Below, piece after piece: positions 17,049 to 25,884 of a stretch of 64,000 bases of DNA. The translations under genes were made by a program, and so were the position numbers. Within the stretch, counting starts at the first letter, position 1. The number at the start of each line of letters is the position of its first letter. Under the pieces are notes generated by a model. It did not search any database. It was not told where the DNA came from and saw only the letters and a program-made list of their open reading frames with translations. The stretch is from Candidatus Thorarchaeota archaeon (GTDB lineage Archaea > Asgardarchaeota > Thorarchaeia > Thorarchaeales > Thorarchaeaceae): positions 1 through 64,000 of the forward strand of contig JAOUFI010000003.1 in the NCBI GenBank assembly GCA_029858305.1. The letters are read 5' to 3'.

Positions 17049-19121
17049 TTAATTTTCAACAGCTAGTTCCTCAGAGTCTTCAGGAATGTCTTCATAGAGA
17101 TCCTTCTCTTTTCCCTTAAAAGCCCTAAGAAGGGCCTGAGTTTCAATTCCAAACATTGGAAGCATTGCTGAGATCATCAAGAATGCACCCAGCCAAACGA
17201 AAGACACGAGAGGAAGTATTTTTGTATGAACTGTCACTTGGTATATGTTTGGTGCAACGAGTGTAAAACCAGTGACTGCGATGAATATATCTCGAAATGC
17301 GTTTGTCTGCAGGTATACTTGGTGAGTTATCATGTTCCAATCAGGATTGCCCGTGATTACAGCATAGCCTATTCCTACTATTATACTATTATTTGAACTA
17401 TCTATTTCAATAACCTGTAATGTCACAACCATATTGAAATCTCTCTCATTCACCCAGTATTGTAAATTGATGTCAGTCACTTGAATGTAGGTGCCTGGCG
17501 CAATCTCTTGAACACTGTTTTCTACAAAACCAGCATTACTTTCATACACGACGTGCTCGCTCATGAAGACACCTAGAAGTAGTATGATAAGTCCAAGGTG
17601 AAGCATTAGACGACCTATTTCACGAGTACTCACAATCTTGTCCTTTCCTATCATCTGCCTGACGAATGCAATTACAAGAAATGCAATTGCTCCGACCGCA
17701 GGCAACACAAGTAGGTTAGCTGGCCAGAAGTTCGTGGGCAAAGGTCCAGCTCCACCAAACACTGAAAGACCTGCCATTATGCCACCAATGGTGAATAGAG
17801 AAAGCATAATGATTAGTCGTACACGGTTGTTCAGAAATCTAGATTTCAAGCAGAAGAATGCTGAACCTACAAGAAACACACATGCAGCATAGAATCCATA
17901 TTGAAAGAACTCAATTCCTATTCCAATTTGATTGTCTGCTAGATTGGCAGGATCAAGAATTGCCATGCCCAAATTGAAAACCGCTGGATATGCGACACCA
18001 ACTGTGGATGTTGCTGCTACTATGAGCAGACCGATGAAAGCTGTTTTGATTGAGAGTAATCGAATATCTTTCTCCTTGAAAAAGCCAAATACTTCTTCAG
18101 TTTCATCATCAGACATATCACGATAACCAGAATATGTAGTTACAAGCGATCCAAGTATCAAGGTGAAAAGAAGCGTCGCAAGCATGGTCCAGCTCACGAT
18201 GGAAATTCCAAAACCATGGACAGAATTCAGAATTCCACTCCTTGTAACCCATGTTGCGAAAATAACGGTGACATAAGCCATGACAAGAAATGAGTCACGT
18301 AAGACATCATTCTTCCTGAAAATAGGTCTTGCATGATAATATGCAGTTAATAGTAGCCATGGTATTAGTGATGTTGTTTCGACCGGGTCCCATGCCCAAT
18401 AGCCACCCCATCCCAAGACAATATAAGCCCAATACCCACCAATCGCGATACCAGCTGAGAGCATCAACCAAGCAAAGACTGTTGTGAAGCGCACATAGGC
18501 ATTGATCACTGGAATTGGCTCCTTATTACGCTCCTCGCTGCGAAGGGTGAATCCCGCAATCTTTATTGAAAAAGGCACTAAAATCAATGCATATGCAATG
18601 AATATAATCGGTGGATGAATCACGTTCCAGATAGTGGAAAGTAGTGGATTTAGCCCATGTCCATCCGACGGAACTATTCCTTCGATTAATCTAAAGGGAT
18701 CAGCTGCTAATGCATTCACAGCAACAAGGACAGATGAGACCACCATGATAATAGCTGCTCGGTATACGAGCTTATCATCTTCGTATCCTCGACTTAGTAG
18801 TCTAAATCCAAAGTACAGAATGAATGATAGAAATGTCCAAAAGATGAGCGACCCTGATTGTCCAGCCCACAAAGCCGAGATTTTCAACAAAAGACTTGCC
18901 TCGATATTTGTTACTTGGGTAACATATTCGTATTGAAACTGATTTAGGAAAATCATTGTGCCCATCCATAGCAGAGTTCCTGTTGCAGCTATAAAACCAA
19001 TAAAGGAAGCAATGATTGAATACCGTTCATAGTTCTCAATTTTTGGACCCACCACCAGAATGAGGGCATCCAAAATTCCTGCTACAATCGTAGCAATTAG
19101 TAATATTGTACCAATATCCAT
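17049..19121 (-). CDS. ccmF: Cytochrome c maturation heme lyase CcmF
   Basis: 690 aa with about 14-15 helices. The tryptophan-rich heme-handling motif of the HHP family is plain (WGGYWAWDPVETTSLIPWLL), with histidines nearby in WNVIHPPIIF and GILNSVHGFG. CcmF attaches heme from CcmE to apocytochromes on the outer face of the membrane in system I. The start follows AGGTGA. It is the last gene of the minus-strand unit with a multiheme cytochrome and a secreted protein, while ccmABCDE are 18 kb away. The C-terminal loop (about residues 510-620) is extracytoplasmic. No CcmH or CcmG is seen in the window. Confidence 0.92.
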   Translation of the reverse strand: MDIGTILLIATIVAGILDALILVVGPKIENYERYSIIASFIGFIAATGTLLWMGTMIFLNQFQYEYVTQVTNIEASLLLKISALWAGQSGSLIFWTFLSFILYFGFRLLSRGYEDDKLVYRAAIIMVVSSVLVAVNALAADPFRLIEGIVPSDGHGLNPLLSTIWNVIHPPIIFIAYALILVPFSIKIAGFTLRSEERNKEPIPVINAYVRFTTVFAWLMLSAGIAIGGYWAYIVLGWGGYWAWDPVETTSLIPWLLLTAYYHARPIFRKNDVLRDSFLVMAYVTVIFATWVTRSGILNSVHGFGISIVSWTMLATLLFTLILGSLVTTYSGYRDMSDDETEEVFGFFKEKDIRLLSIKTAFIGLLIVAATSTVGVAYPAVFNLGMAILDPANLADNQIGIGIEFFQYGFYAACVFLVGSAFFCLKSRFLNNRVRLIIMLSLFTIGGIMAGLSVFGGAGPLPTNFWPANLLVLPAVGAIAFLVIAFVRQMIGKDKIVSTREIGRLMLHLGLIILLLGVFMSEHVVYESNAGFVENSVQEIAPGTYIQVTDINLQYWVNERDFNMVVTLQVIEIDSSNNSIIVGIGYAVITGNPDWNMITHQVYLQTNAFRDIFIAVTGFTLVAPNIYQVTVHTKILPLVSFVWLGAFLMISAMLPMFGIETQALLRAFKGKEKDLYEDIPEDSEELAVEN

Positions 19122-19142
19122 AGTAGTTTCACCTGAGCAATC

Positions 19143-21317
19143 TTATCTCGTTCTACTTGATCCTCGCCGCCTCGCTCTTCTTTTTGCGTCTTTCTTTCCT
19201 TCGCGTTGGGCTTCTCTATATCTTCCCCTCTTCCTCTGAACATAGATATAGCCCACACCCGGTGCAGATACGAGCCCTAGTGTTGTAACAATCTGAAAAG
19301 CTGTCCATGGTGATATATAGAAAACGGGTCCAATTACTGTGAGTATATAGAGCCTGCTTTCACCGACATTACCAGACTCATCCATCACCAGAAAGAAGAA
19401 TGCTATTTGATCATTTGCGTTGAATTGTCCAAGTCCAGTGCGCCATATTATTATCTCATCTTCAATCCCTATTGGCGTCATATTTTTGACTATATATGAG
19501 CCTCCATTCAGTTTCCACCAAATCTCACAAGAATTCGTATGGCTTTGTACTGGAAACTCGTAGGTTTCTATGTCTATTATAATATCATCACCTGCTCGGA
19601 CATCACCAGTAGGATAGATGGCGCGAAGCTCGACTGTAGGGGGAAATGTGTCAGTACGTACAATGAAATAGTAAATCCCAGCAATGAAAACACGACCTGT
19701 TGTATCATTGGCAAAGACCTCGAAATTCACTTGAGTGCTATCCTCGAAAGATTCAATCGAATTGTTGTAGACTCCTCCAATCTGTGGATTTGCCAATAAA
19801 GGAAGAATTCCTCGCGTCTCAACACCACCTAAGTTCATTGTATAATTGACAAATACAGTGTCTATGCCATCAGCATCAAGTGCACTTACAGAAAAATCAA
19901 CATTATCCTGAGGCCGAGGATTTGTTGGCGATATCCTGACACGACTGACAATGGGTAGCCCGTAGCCCCATATGCGTTCCAAACCAACTATAGCTTGGGC
20001 TTGCACCGCAGTATAATGAATTTCCCATTCGGGAGAAAAGACCTGCCATTCCTGGTTACTATTAGCTAGAAAACCCTCATGGTCATAGTCCCACAGCCAA
20101 TTCAAAACAAGCTCTAGAGTATCAACAATCAGTCTAATAACATAGATTGAATCGCTTACTTCATACAAATCCTCAAGTGCCGTTGTCATCTGGAACTGAA
20201 TCTCAGTATACTTGTAGTACTTCACATCTTCATCTTCGAGGGGATCATACGGAACACCATCAACCGTTTCTGTATACCAACCACCATTCGGGCCGTCCCA
20301 GTTATTGGTGAGGAGCACTTCAAAGATCTGGTTAGCCGCAGCAAGATATGTCGCGTTTCCGGTTACATTGTATCCATTTACTAGTGCTCTAATCGCCATC
20401 GCATTAAGGTCAGTTACGATTGAATGCCCGACGCTAGCTCCAGCAGGCACAACAACAGTCCCGCCGCTACGATCTACTACCAGCTTTATGCCCATTAACT
20501 CCATTTCATAGTAGTACTTCATATGAAGTAACATGAATGACATTGCGCTATCTGCCATATCAACAAGTGTTGCATTTCCTAACGAAAAACCAGCATCATA
20601 GAGGACCGCGGCTCCAAGAGCAAGGTGATCAAGTCTTTTTCCGTCATTTGGATATGCTTCATCAAAGGATGAAGACACATTCAATGAACCATTTCTCATT
20701 GTATAGTAAAAGAAACCTCCGTAGATTGGATCATAGAGCATATCGGCAAGACAACTCACAGCACTCGCCTTTTCATCTGTGAAATCAAGAGACGAGTTTG
20801 TAGACTCTGCAATTTCAAGAGCCCAATAGGCATATGCTTGGACTCCTGGTCTCTTTGTTTGCCTTACTTCAATTCCTGAGAATTCATTGACATAATAACC
20901 GGAATATATAGGATCCATGAAGGTGCTGACCATTCTATTTGCTGCCCTACTCATCGCAATTCGGTAGGTTTCATTGTTTAAGACTTGGTACGCTTTTGAT
21001 AGAGCGGATATTGCCCAGTAGTAGCTGGCAAGACTAGTCTCCTCAAGAGGACCTATCGTTTGATTGGCACCGCCATCATGAAAGACTCTTCCTGTTGTCA
21101 CATTCATGTGATGATTAATCATAATATCGGCAGTAACCTCTAAATAATCACGGTATGAAGATATGTTGTACTCTGGTTCTTGCGATAATACTATTGACCT
21201 TGCGCTTTGATTGATATCCAATCTATACTCAGGAGTATCAGCTAGATTTGCACCCTGAGCTGGTGCGTTCAACATTAAAGTGGCTAATATTATCGTGACG
21301 ATGATTATTTTCTTCAT
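19143..21317 (-). CDS. Secreted, membrane-anchored protein with helical-barrel-like and Ig-like parts
   Basis: About 724 aa from an ATG at 21317, which has GGAAAG 7 nt upstream; the track start is a TTG 11 codons earlier with no such site. Signal peptide IIIVTIILATLMLNAPAQGA. Residues about 40-450 repeat helix pairs with Trp/Tyr/Gly-rich turns (YSGYYVNEF, YGGFFYYTMRNGS, NGGWYTETVDG, YDHEGFLANSN), as in six-hairpin glycosidase or AGE-type barrels. Two beta domains, a C-terminal helix and a very basic tail (KKDAKRRARRRGSSRTR) follow. No catalytic residues can be named. It lies 21 nt upstream of ccmF and downstream of a multiheme cytochrome, hence a possible accessory to surface cytochromes or a glycan enzyme. 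Confidence 0.7.
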   Translation of the reverse strand: MKKIIIVTIILATLMLNAPAQGANLADTPEYRLDINQSARSIVLSQEPEYNISSYRDYLEVTADIMINHHMNVTTGRVFHDGGANQTIGPLEETSLASYYWAISALSKAYQVLNNETYRIAMSRAANRMVSTFMDPIYSGYYVNEFSGIEVRQTKRPGVQAYAYWALEIAESTNSSLDFTDEKASAVSCLADMLYDPIYGGFFYYTMRNGSLNVSSSFDEAYPNDGKRLDHLALGAAVLYDAGFSLGNATLVDMADSAMSFMLLHMKYYYEMELMGIKLVVDRSGGTVVVPAGASVGHSIVTDLNAMAIRALVNGYNVTGNATYLAAANQIFEVLLTNNWDGPNGGWYTETVDGVPYDPLEDEDVKYYKYTEIQFQMTTALEDLYEVSDSIYVIRLIVDTLELVLNWLWDYDHEGFLANSNQEWQVFSPEWEIHYTAVQAQAIVGLERIWGYGLPIVSRVRISPTNPRPQDNVDFSVSALDADGIDTVFVNYTMNLGGVETRGILPLLANPQIGGVYNNSIESFEDSTQVNFEVFANDTTGRVFIAGIYYFIVRTDTFPPTVELRAIYPTGDVRAGDDIIIDIETYEFPVQSHTNSCEIWWKLNGGSYIVKNMTPIGIEDEIIIWRTGLGQFNANDQIAFFFLVMDESGNVGESRLYILTVIGPVFYISPWTAFQIVTTLGLVSAPGVGYIYVQRKRGRYREAQREGKKDAKRRARRRGSSRTR

Positions 21318-21403
21318 TCTTTTTCTTTCCTTGTGAAATGTTTCGCGCAATTGCGATGTGCTTTTAAAATTCGGGTTGTGGCTGTATCGGATTGCCTAGA
21401 GCT

Positions 21404-21439
21404 GAAAGAAAAAGGGGTTCCAGATGCCGAAGCATCTGG
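21404..21439 (-). terminator. UUCG-tetraloop hairpin with T-tract after the multiheme cytochrome gene
   Basis: On the minus strand CCAGATGC-TTCG-GCATCTGG is a perfect 8-bp stem closed by C(UUCG)G, the exceptionally stable tetraloop, followed by AACCCCTTTTTCTTTC. It starts 35 nt past the cytochrome stop (21474) and could terminate transcription, or protect the cytochrome mRNA 3' end while allowing partial read-through into the next two genes. Confidence 0.65.
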
Positions 21440-21473
21440 TATTGCCCGTACGTGTGTTTGTTTCTCGCAGCGT

Positions 21474-22847
21474 CTATCGACGTCTGCCAACCAATACTCC
21501 TAGGAGCAAGCCAACAAGAATACCACCAGCGGCTCCACCAACAATAATCAGAGTGTCTGCGCTAAATCCAGCAGGTGCTGGTAGATTCTCATAGTAGTAT
21601 GCCTTAGCATCTAGGAGATCTCTAAACGCAGAATTGATCGCATCAAATGTCTCCATTGGATCGTGGAAACCAGATGAACCATCATAGCCGTAATAGCCAA
21701 CAGTGGTTGAAGCAGCGTCAATCTCATCTTGCACATAGTTGGCAAGAGTGATATTTGCGCCAGCTGTCGCATTGTAAGCTGCTACTGCTGTTTCGAGGGC
21801 TGATGCTTCAGCTTCGAAATCTGCTACGAGGGCATCGTATGATGACATAATCTCTTCTAGTTGGTTGATAGCCCACGCTTCTTGTCCTTCATGGCACTCA
21901 GGTGCCTGACCACAGGCGTCTTCTGGGAGAACAGCAAAGGTATGGTTCATTTCAGGTCCATGTGAACCTTGTACAAAACCATGACAATCTGTACACTCAA
22001 CAATGCCGGTCAAGTCATGTGCGCCACCCGTCCATACATTGATGGTCGTGTGACGGGCTGAATTACCGTGGCAGAGACCACAGAGTTCTGTGGAATTCTC
22101 AGCCCATATCTGAGCTGGGTTCACTACCTGTGCGTCATGGATAGCGTGACATGCGGGACAAGTGATAGCGTTGTAGTTGCCTTCGGGATCAAGGTCATCG
22201 TCTTCACCGAAGAAGCCGTTGTAACCGAGGAATCCCTCAGCTGACATGCAGTGCATACAGTCTGATCCTGCATGGCTACTTGTTCTTAGATCTGTAAGTG
22301 AGTTGGCATGAGCCGATTCGGTGTAACCTTCGAGGCCACCGTGCCCTTCATGGATGTGACAAGAGGCACAAACACTACCATTTACTGAGTAGTATGGTGT
22401 GGATGTGTCATGACATGTCAGACAGTTGGTTCCAAATCCATCATGTGTATATGGATAGTCCGTGGCGTTACGCTCCGGAGTCCAACCAATTGCATGACAC
22501 TGAGCACATGTCGCGTTCCAAGCCAAATAGGTTCGTTCGCGAGCACCATTGACCGTGACGTTGCCTGATGTTTCATTATAGTATATTAGGTAACCTGAGT
22601 GGGTGGTCATATTCCAATATTCCCATGTCTGGTTATGACATTCACCTGTCAGGCATGAAACACCATTTTCTTGGTCAGGGGTTGCGAGTTCATGCGCCTC
22701 ACGTACTCTGTCAACGGATAATGTGACAGGTATTCCAGATCCCGTTGGTCCTAGGAGAATGGCGAAACCGATTAGGCAGAGGAACAGGTAATAACCCGCT
22801 ACCATCCGCTTATTGACCCCAGGGGTCTCTTCAGTGTAGTACACCAT
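21474..22847 (-). CDS. Membrane-anchored multiheme cytochrome c (6 CXXCH plus variant sites)
   Basis: 457 aa. An N-terminal hydrophobic segment (17-40), an outside domain with heme sites, two long helices and a C-terminal anchor (GGILVGLLLGVLVGRRR). Canonical CXXCH sites: CAQCH, CLTCH, CASCH, CPACH, CGLCH, CTDCH. Variant sites: CLTGECH (CX4CH, C65-H71), CGQAPECH (CX5CH, C312-H319) and CMHCM (C197-M201, heme-binding His replaced). Up to nine hemes are possible. The arrangement, ending in a helical region, recalls the nitrite-reductase/octaheme superfamily, but no CXXCK site is present. Head of a unit with the secreted protein and ccmF. Substrate unknown; it could reduce an oxyanion or pass electrons outward. 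Confidence 0.88.
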   Translation of the reverse strand: MVYYTEETPGVNKRMVAGYYLFLCLIGFAILLGPTGSGIPVTLSVDRVREAHELATPDQENGVSCLTGECHNQTWEYWNMTTHSGYLIYYNETSGNVTVNGARERTYLAWNATCAQCHAIGWTPERNATDYPYTHDGFGTNCLTCHDTSTPYYSVNGSVCASCHIHEGHGGLEGYTESAHANSLTDLRTSSHAGSDCMHCMSAEGFLGYNGFFGEDDDLDPEGNYNAITCPACHAIHDAQVVNPAQIWAENSTELCGLCHGNSARHTTINVWTGGAHDLTGIVECTDCHGFVQGSHGPEMNHTFAVLPEDACGQAPECHEGQEAWAINQLEEIMSSYDALVADFEAEASALETAVAAYNATAGANITLANYVQDEIDAASTTVGYYGYDGSSGFHDPMETFDAINSAFRDLLDAKAYYYENLPAPAGFSADTLIIVGGAAGGILVGLLLGVLVGRRR

Positions 22848-23207
22848 TGGTTTTCACCAAACTCTAAGTTTAGGGTTTGTAACTTCCCGACGTATCGCAA
22901 TAAAAAGATGTTCCTTCTAAGGGTATATTAACTATAGATTTTCTTACAAGTTGTAATATTTTGGTTTCAAAATGGTATATAAATTATTATCACGCAAAAT
23001 AAAAAATGCGACTTTAGATATTCTCAGTTACAAAAATGACTGTATTTTGCTTATTATAACAGTCAAATTGAAATCATTTAGTGTTTCAGTAGGATATATA
23101 GATGTATGTTCCGTAACATTTTAAGCAGGGTCGATTACTGACGGAACCCAATAACAAGGAGATATTTCTCGGATAAAACCGAGAATATACGATTCGGTGG
23201 CCACCAT
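22848..23207. promoter_or_regulatory. Divergent intergenic region between two cytochrome units
   Basis: 360 AT-rich bases without a gene. It must hold both promoters. Candidates include aggatatatagatg (23091-23105) and cattttaagc (23117-23126) for the plus strand. The plus-strand leader has a hairpin TTCTCGG-ATAAAA-CCGAGAA (23166-23185) and the perfect palindrome GGTGGCCACC (23196-23205), which covers the ribosome binding site 2 nt before the ATG. These could hide the site and regulate translation. Confidence 0.45.
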
Positions 23208-24404
23208 ATGAAACGTAAAGTCAGAATTGGACTTGTTCTAGTTGCGGCAATAGTCATTATTATGCTTGCAGCAGGCAATGCCTTTGCTCATAGCGAATAC
23301 GAAGTAGACTGTTCAACATGCCACGATGTTTCATCAGGCATGTCAATAACCACAGTATCGACAATAAACACAGGCCCAGGAGAAACTTTTCAGGTTGACG
23401 TTGTTGCGACTGGGTTGGCTCAAGATGTCTTTGTGCTACGCATACCGACTGATGTGGCCGATAATGACCAATTCACAATAAATGTGCCAGCGAACACAGA
23501 GAATCCAGGACTTGTTGAAGACAATGATGCACTAGACTTGGATTCGAACAACAATGGAATTCATGCAATCTACAATATTACAGCTCCCGCATTTTCTGGA
23601 ACATACACACTAATCATCTGGGCAGCTCAACATACTGACAATGGAATCAGTAGATCAATAACTGTAAATGTGATTGAGGGAGGTCCAGGTCCGTCAATTG
23701 GAGCACCATCAACAACGCCACAAGTTCCACTTGCGAACGAAGAATTCACTGTCACGGTTACTATTTCATCCTCAGATACTATAACCTATGTCAGACTGCA
23801 GTATAGTATTGATGGTGGGATTAATTGGCTGAATGTTACAATGTCTGAGTCAGGTGGTTTATATTCTGGTACAATACCCGGATTACCGAATAATCAGGAA
23901 GTGCACTGGCGAATCGTGGCAGCTGATTCTTCTGGAGAGAGAGTTAGTGCTACCTTAACATTCACTGTCGGCGTAATTCCGATAGAGCCTATAGAGATTC
24001 CCCAATTTCATTATGGATGGTTGCTAGGGGCGCCAGCTTTGGTTATTGCCTACATTGGCACGGCTCTCGAGTATTATGATGAAGAGCGATTCACGAGAAT
24101 CCATGGTATGATGCTAGGCATCGCTTATGTATTAACATCCATTAACGTTGTAAGTCTAGTAATGGAACCTGCAGGCGTTTGGGCCGCGATGAATCCTGTC
24201 TATCTGTTCGATCTGAGTAACATGCTCATATTCATGCATGCTTGGCATATCTGGCTTGGCATAATCAGCATGGTTCTGGGCACTCTTGCACTCATAACAC
24301 ATCTTGGAGGGTGGAAGACATGCAATCTTGGATTACCAGCAGTTGTGCTATGGACTATTCTGGGAATAATGGGCTTCTATCTAGGAGAGGTATTTGTTCC
24401 GTGA
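23208..24404 (+). CDS. Monoheme-Ig protein fused to a four-helix His-containing membrane domain
   Basis: 398 aa. Signal peptide to about A27, then a c-heme motif CSTCH (C35, C38, H39). A beta domain (to about 155) is of the same type as in the giant protein and the 198-aa protein, with a second Ig-like domain at about 165-255. The C-terminal third has four helices carrying histidines H268, H299, H344, H347 (FMHAWHIWLG) and H365, which could bind b-type heme. First gene of a unit with FAD, CCG and amine-oxidase-like genes. I infer a link between the cytoplasmic dehydrogenase and an outside heme. The membrane part is unlike classic NarI or cytochrome b of Hdr, so b-heme binding is a guess. Confidence 0.78.
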   Translation: MKRKVRIGLVLVAAIVIIMLAAGNAFAHSEYEVDCSTCHDVSSGMSITTVSTINTGPGETFQVDVVATGLAQDVFVLRIPTDVADNDQFTINVPANTENPGLVEDNDALDLDSNNNGIHAIYNITAPAFSGTYTLIIWAAQHTDNGISRSITVNVIEGGPGPSIGAPSTTPQVPLANEEFTVTVTISSSDTITYVRLQYSIDGGINWLNVTMSESGGLYSGTIPGLPNNQEVHWRIVAADSSGERVSATLTFTVGVIPIEPIEIPQFHYGWLLGAPALVIAYIGTALEYYDEERFTRIHGMMLGIAYVLTSINVVSLVMEPAGVWAAMNPVYLFDLSNMLIFMHAWHIWLGIISMVLGTLALITHLGGWKTCNLGLPAVVLWTILGIMGFYLGEVFVP

Positions 24405-24414
24405 GGTGATTGAA

Positions 24415-25875
24415 ATGTCAAATACTGATATAGAAACTACAATCACACAAACTCCCGAGAAAGCAACAATAATAGAGATGCTGAAGGGAGTAGTGGGAGA
24501 AGAGAGAGTTTCAGACTCTGAGTTAGAAAGAGTGGTCTATAGTGGAGATCCTGCAGTACTACCTCAGTATCACTACAGATGGAAGAGAAAATACCTTGCT
24601 GATTACGCTGTCCGAGTTGAAAGTGAAGAAGAGATAGAAGGTATTCTGAAAATCGCACGTGAACATAACATACCTGTTGTCCCCAGAGGTGGAGCCTCAA
24701 GCTGTATGAGTTCTTCAAGCCCTAGCCGTGGAGGAATATCTCTCGATCTCAAGCCAATGAACAAGATACTAGAGATTAACAAAAAGGGTATGTTCGTAAG
24801 AGTCGAACCCGGAGTCACGTTCGAAGGACTTGCAAATAGCTTAGATAAAGAAAATCTCACTTTAGGTATCTATCCATCCAGTGCAAAGTCTGCAGTTATC
24901 GGAGGCTGGATTGCATGTGGAGGCAGAGGTGGAATCGGCACTCCATTCTATGGTGGACTTAAGGACCATATCTTGTCATTATCCGTCATAGGAGGAGATG
25001 GCGAAGTCAAGTTGTTAGAGGGAGATGATATCGACATCCTTCTACATTCCTATGGAATATTGGGTGTCATCTTTGAAATCAAACTGAAGGTACATGAGAA
25101 CGTTCGTGAATACAAGTCATTTAGTTATGGATTTAGAACAACCGATGAACTCTGCAATGCAATGGTGGAAATCACTAAGCTTGAGGTCAAGCCAATTTAT
25201 CTAAAAATTGCAGATGACGAGCTGCAGAAATTCAGCAATCCACTCGAAATCGGTAAGTACGTTCTATCAGTGACTTATGTCGATACACCATCAGATATCC
25301 CGCTCGAGGACTTGAAGTCGATCACTGGAAAATATGATGGCGTGTATATCAGCGATGAATTCTCCAAGAAGGAGTGGGATTTGAGGTATGATGCAGAATT
25401 CAATCCCAAAGAACATACAGAGACCTTGATGTTTCAAGAATTCTGGATGCCTGTTGAAAAAGTATCTAAGATGCTTTCAAAATATGAATCATATCGACGT
25501 TCGCACAGGATTCCAGCCCTATGGTTTGGGATGCTTGGTTCTCATAACGAAATGAGACTAGAACTCATGGCAATGATAGATGCAGCTCAGTACCTCAAAT
25601 TCATCTCAAGTAAGGGAATCTTGCACAAGATGATGAAGAGAGCAATCAAATTGGGAGGAGGACCATATACGATCGGTCTTCAGAATTCAATATACATGTC
25701 TCGTGCCTATCCAGCACGATTGACAGAGATGCAAGAGGCGAAGAAGAAGTGGGACCCTAACGGAATCATGAATCCGGATAGAGTCACAAGTTGTTTGACA
25801 TCATTCAGAAGAATAGATGTGCTCTTCTTGCTTGCTACTGCGTTTCGAAGACTCTCAAAATATGTAGGTGGGTGA
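24415..25875 (+). CDS. GlcD-type FAD-binding dehydrogenase
   Basis: 486 aa from the ATG at 24415, preceded by GAGGTGATTGAA; the track start at 24394 lies inside the upstream gene. FAD-binding blocks VVPRGGASSCMSSSSPSRGG, YPSSAKSAVIGGWIACGGRG and YGILGVIFEIKLKV are followed by an FAD-oxidase C-terminal domain and IMNPDRV. The C-terminal end is amphipathic (FLLATAFRRLSKYVGG), without the transmembrane pair of the two later paralogs. Next gene is the CCG partner 9 nt downstream, the arrangement of glycolate or lactate dehydrogenase GlcD-GlcF. Probable 2-hydroxyacid or related substrate, not determinable by eye. Confidence 0.87.
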   Translation: MSNTDIETTITQTPEKATIIEMLKGVVGEERVSDSELERVVYSGDPAVLPQYHYRWKRKYLADYAVRVESEEEIEGILKIAREHNIPVVPRGGASSCMSSSSPSRGGISLDLKPMNKILEINKKGMFVRVEPGVTFEGLANSLDKENLTLGIYPSSAKSAVIGGWIACGGRGGIGTPFYGGLKDHILSLSVIGGDGEVKLLEGDDIDILLHSYGILGVIFEIKLKVHENVREYKSFSYGFRTTDELCNAMVEITKLEVKPIYLKIADDELQKFSNPLEIGKYVLSVTYVDTPSDIPLEDLKSITGKYDGVYISDEFSKKEWDLRYDAEFNPKEHTETLMFQEFWMPVEKVSKMLSKYESYRRSHRIPALWFGMLGSHNEMRLELMAMIDAAQYLKFISSKGILHKMMKRAIKLGGGPYTIGLQNSIYMSRAYPARLTEMQEAKKKWDPNGIMNPDRVTSCLTSFRRIDVLFLLATAFRRLSKYVGG

Positions 25876-25884
25876 ATCGTTACA

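Noticed and set aside
17638-18126. Plus-strand ORFs opposite ccmF
   Set aside because: Shadow frames over conserved CcmF helices; no independent signals.
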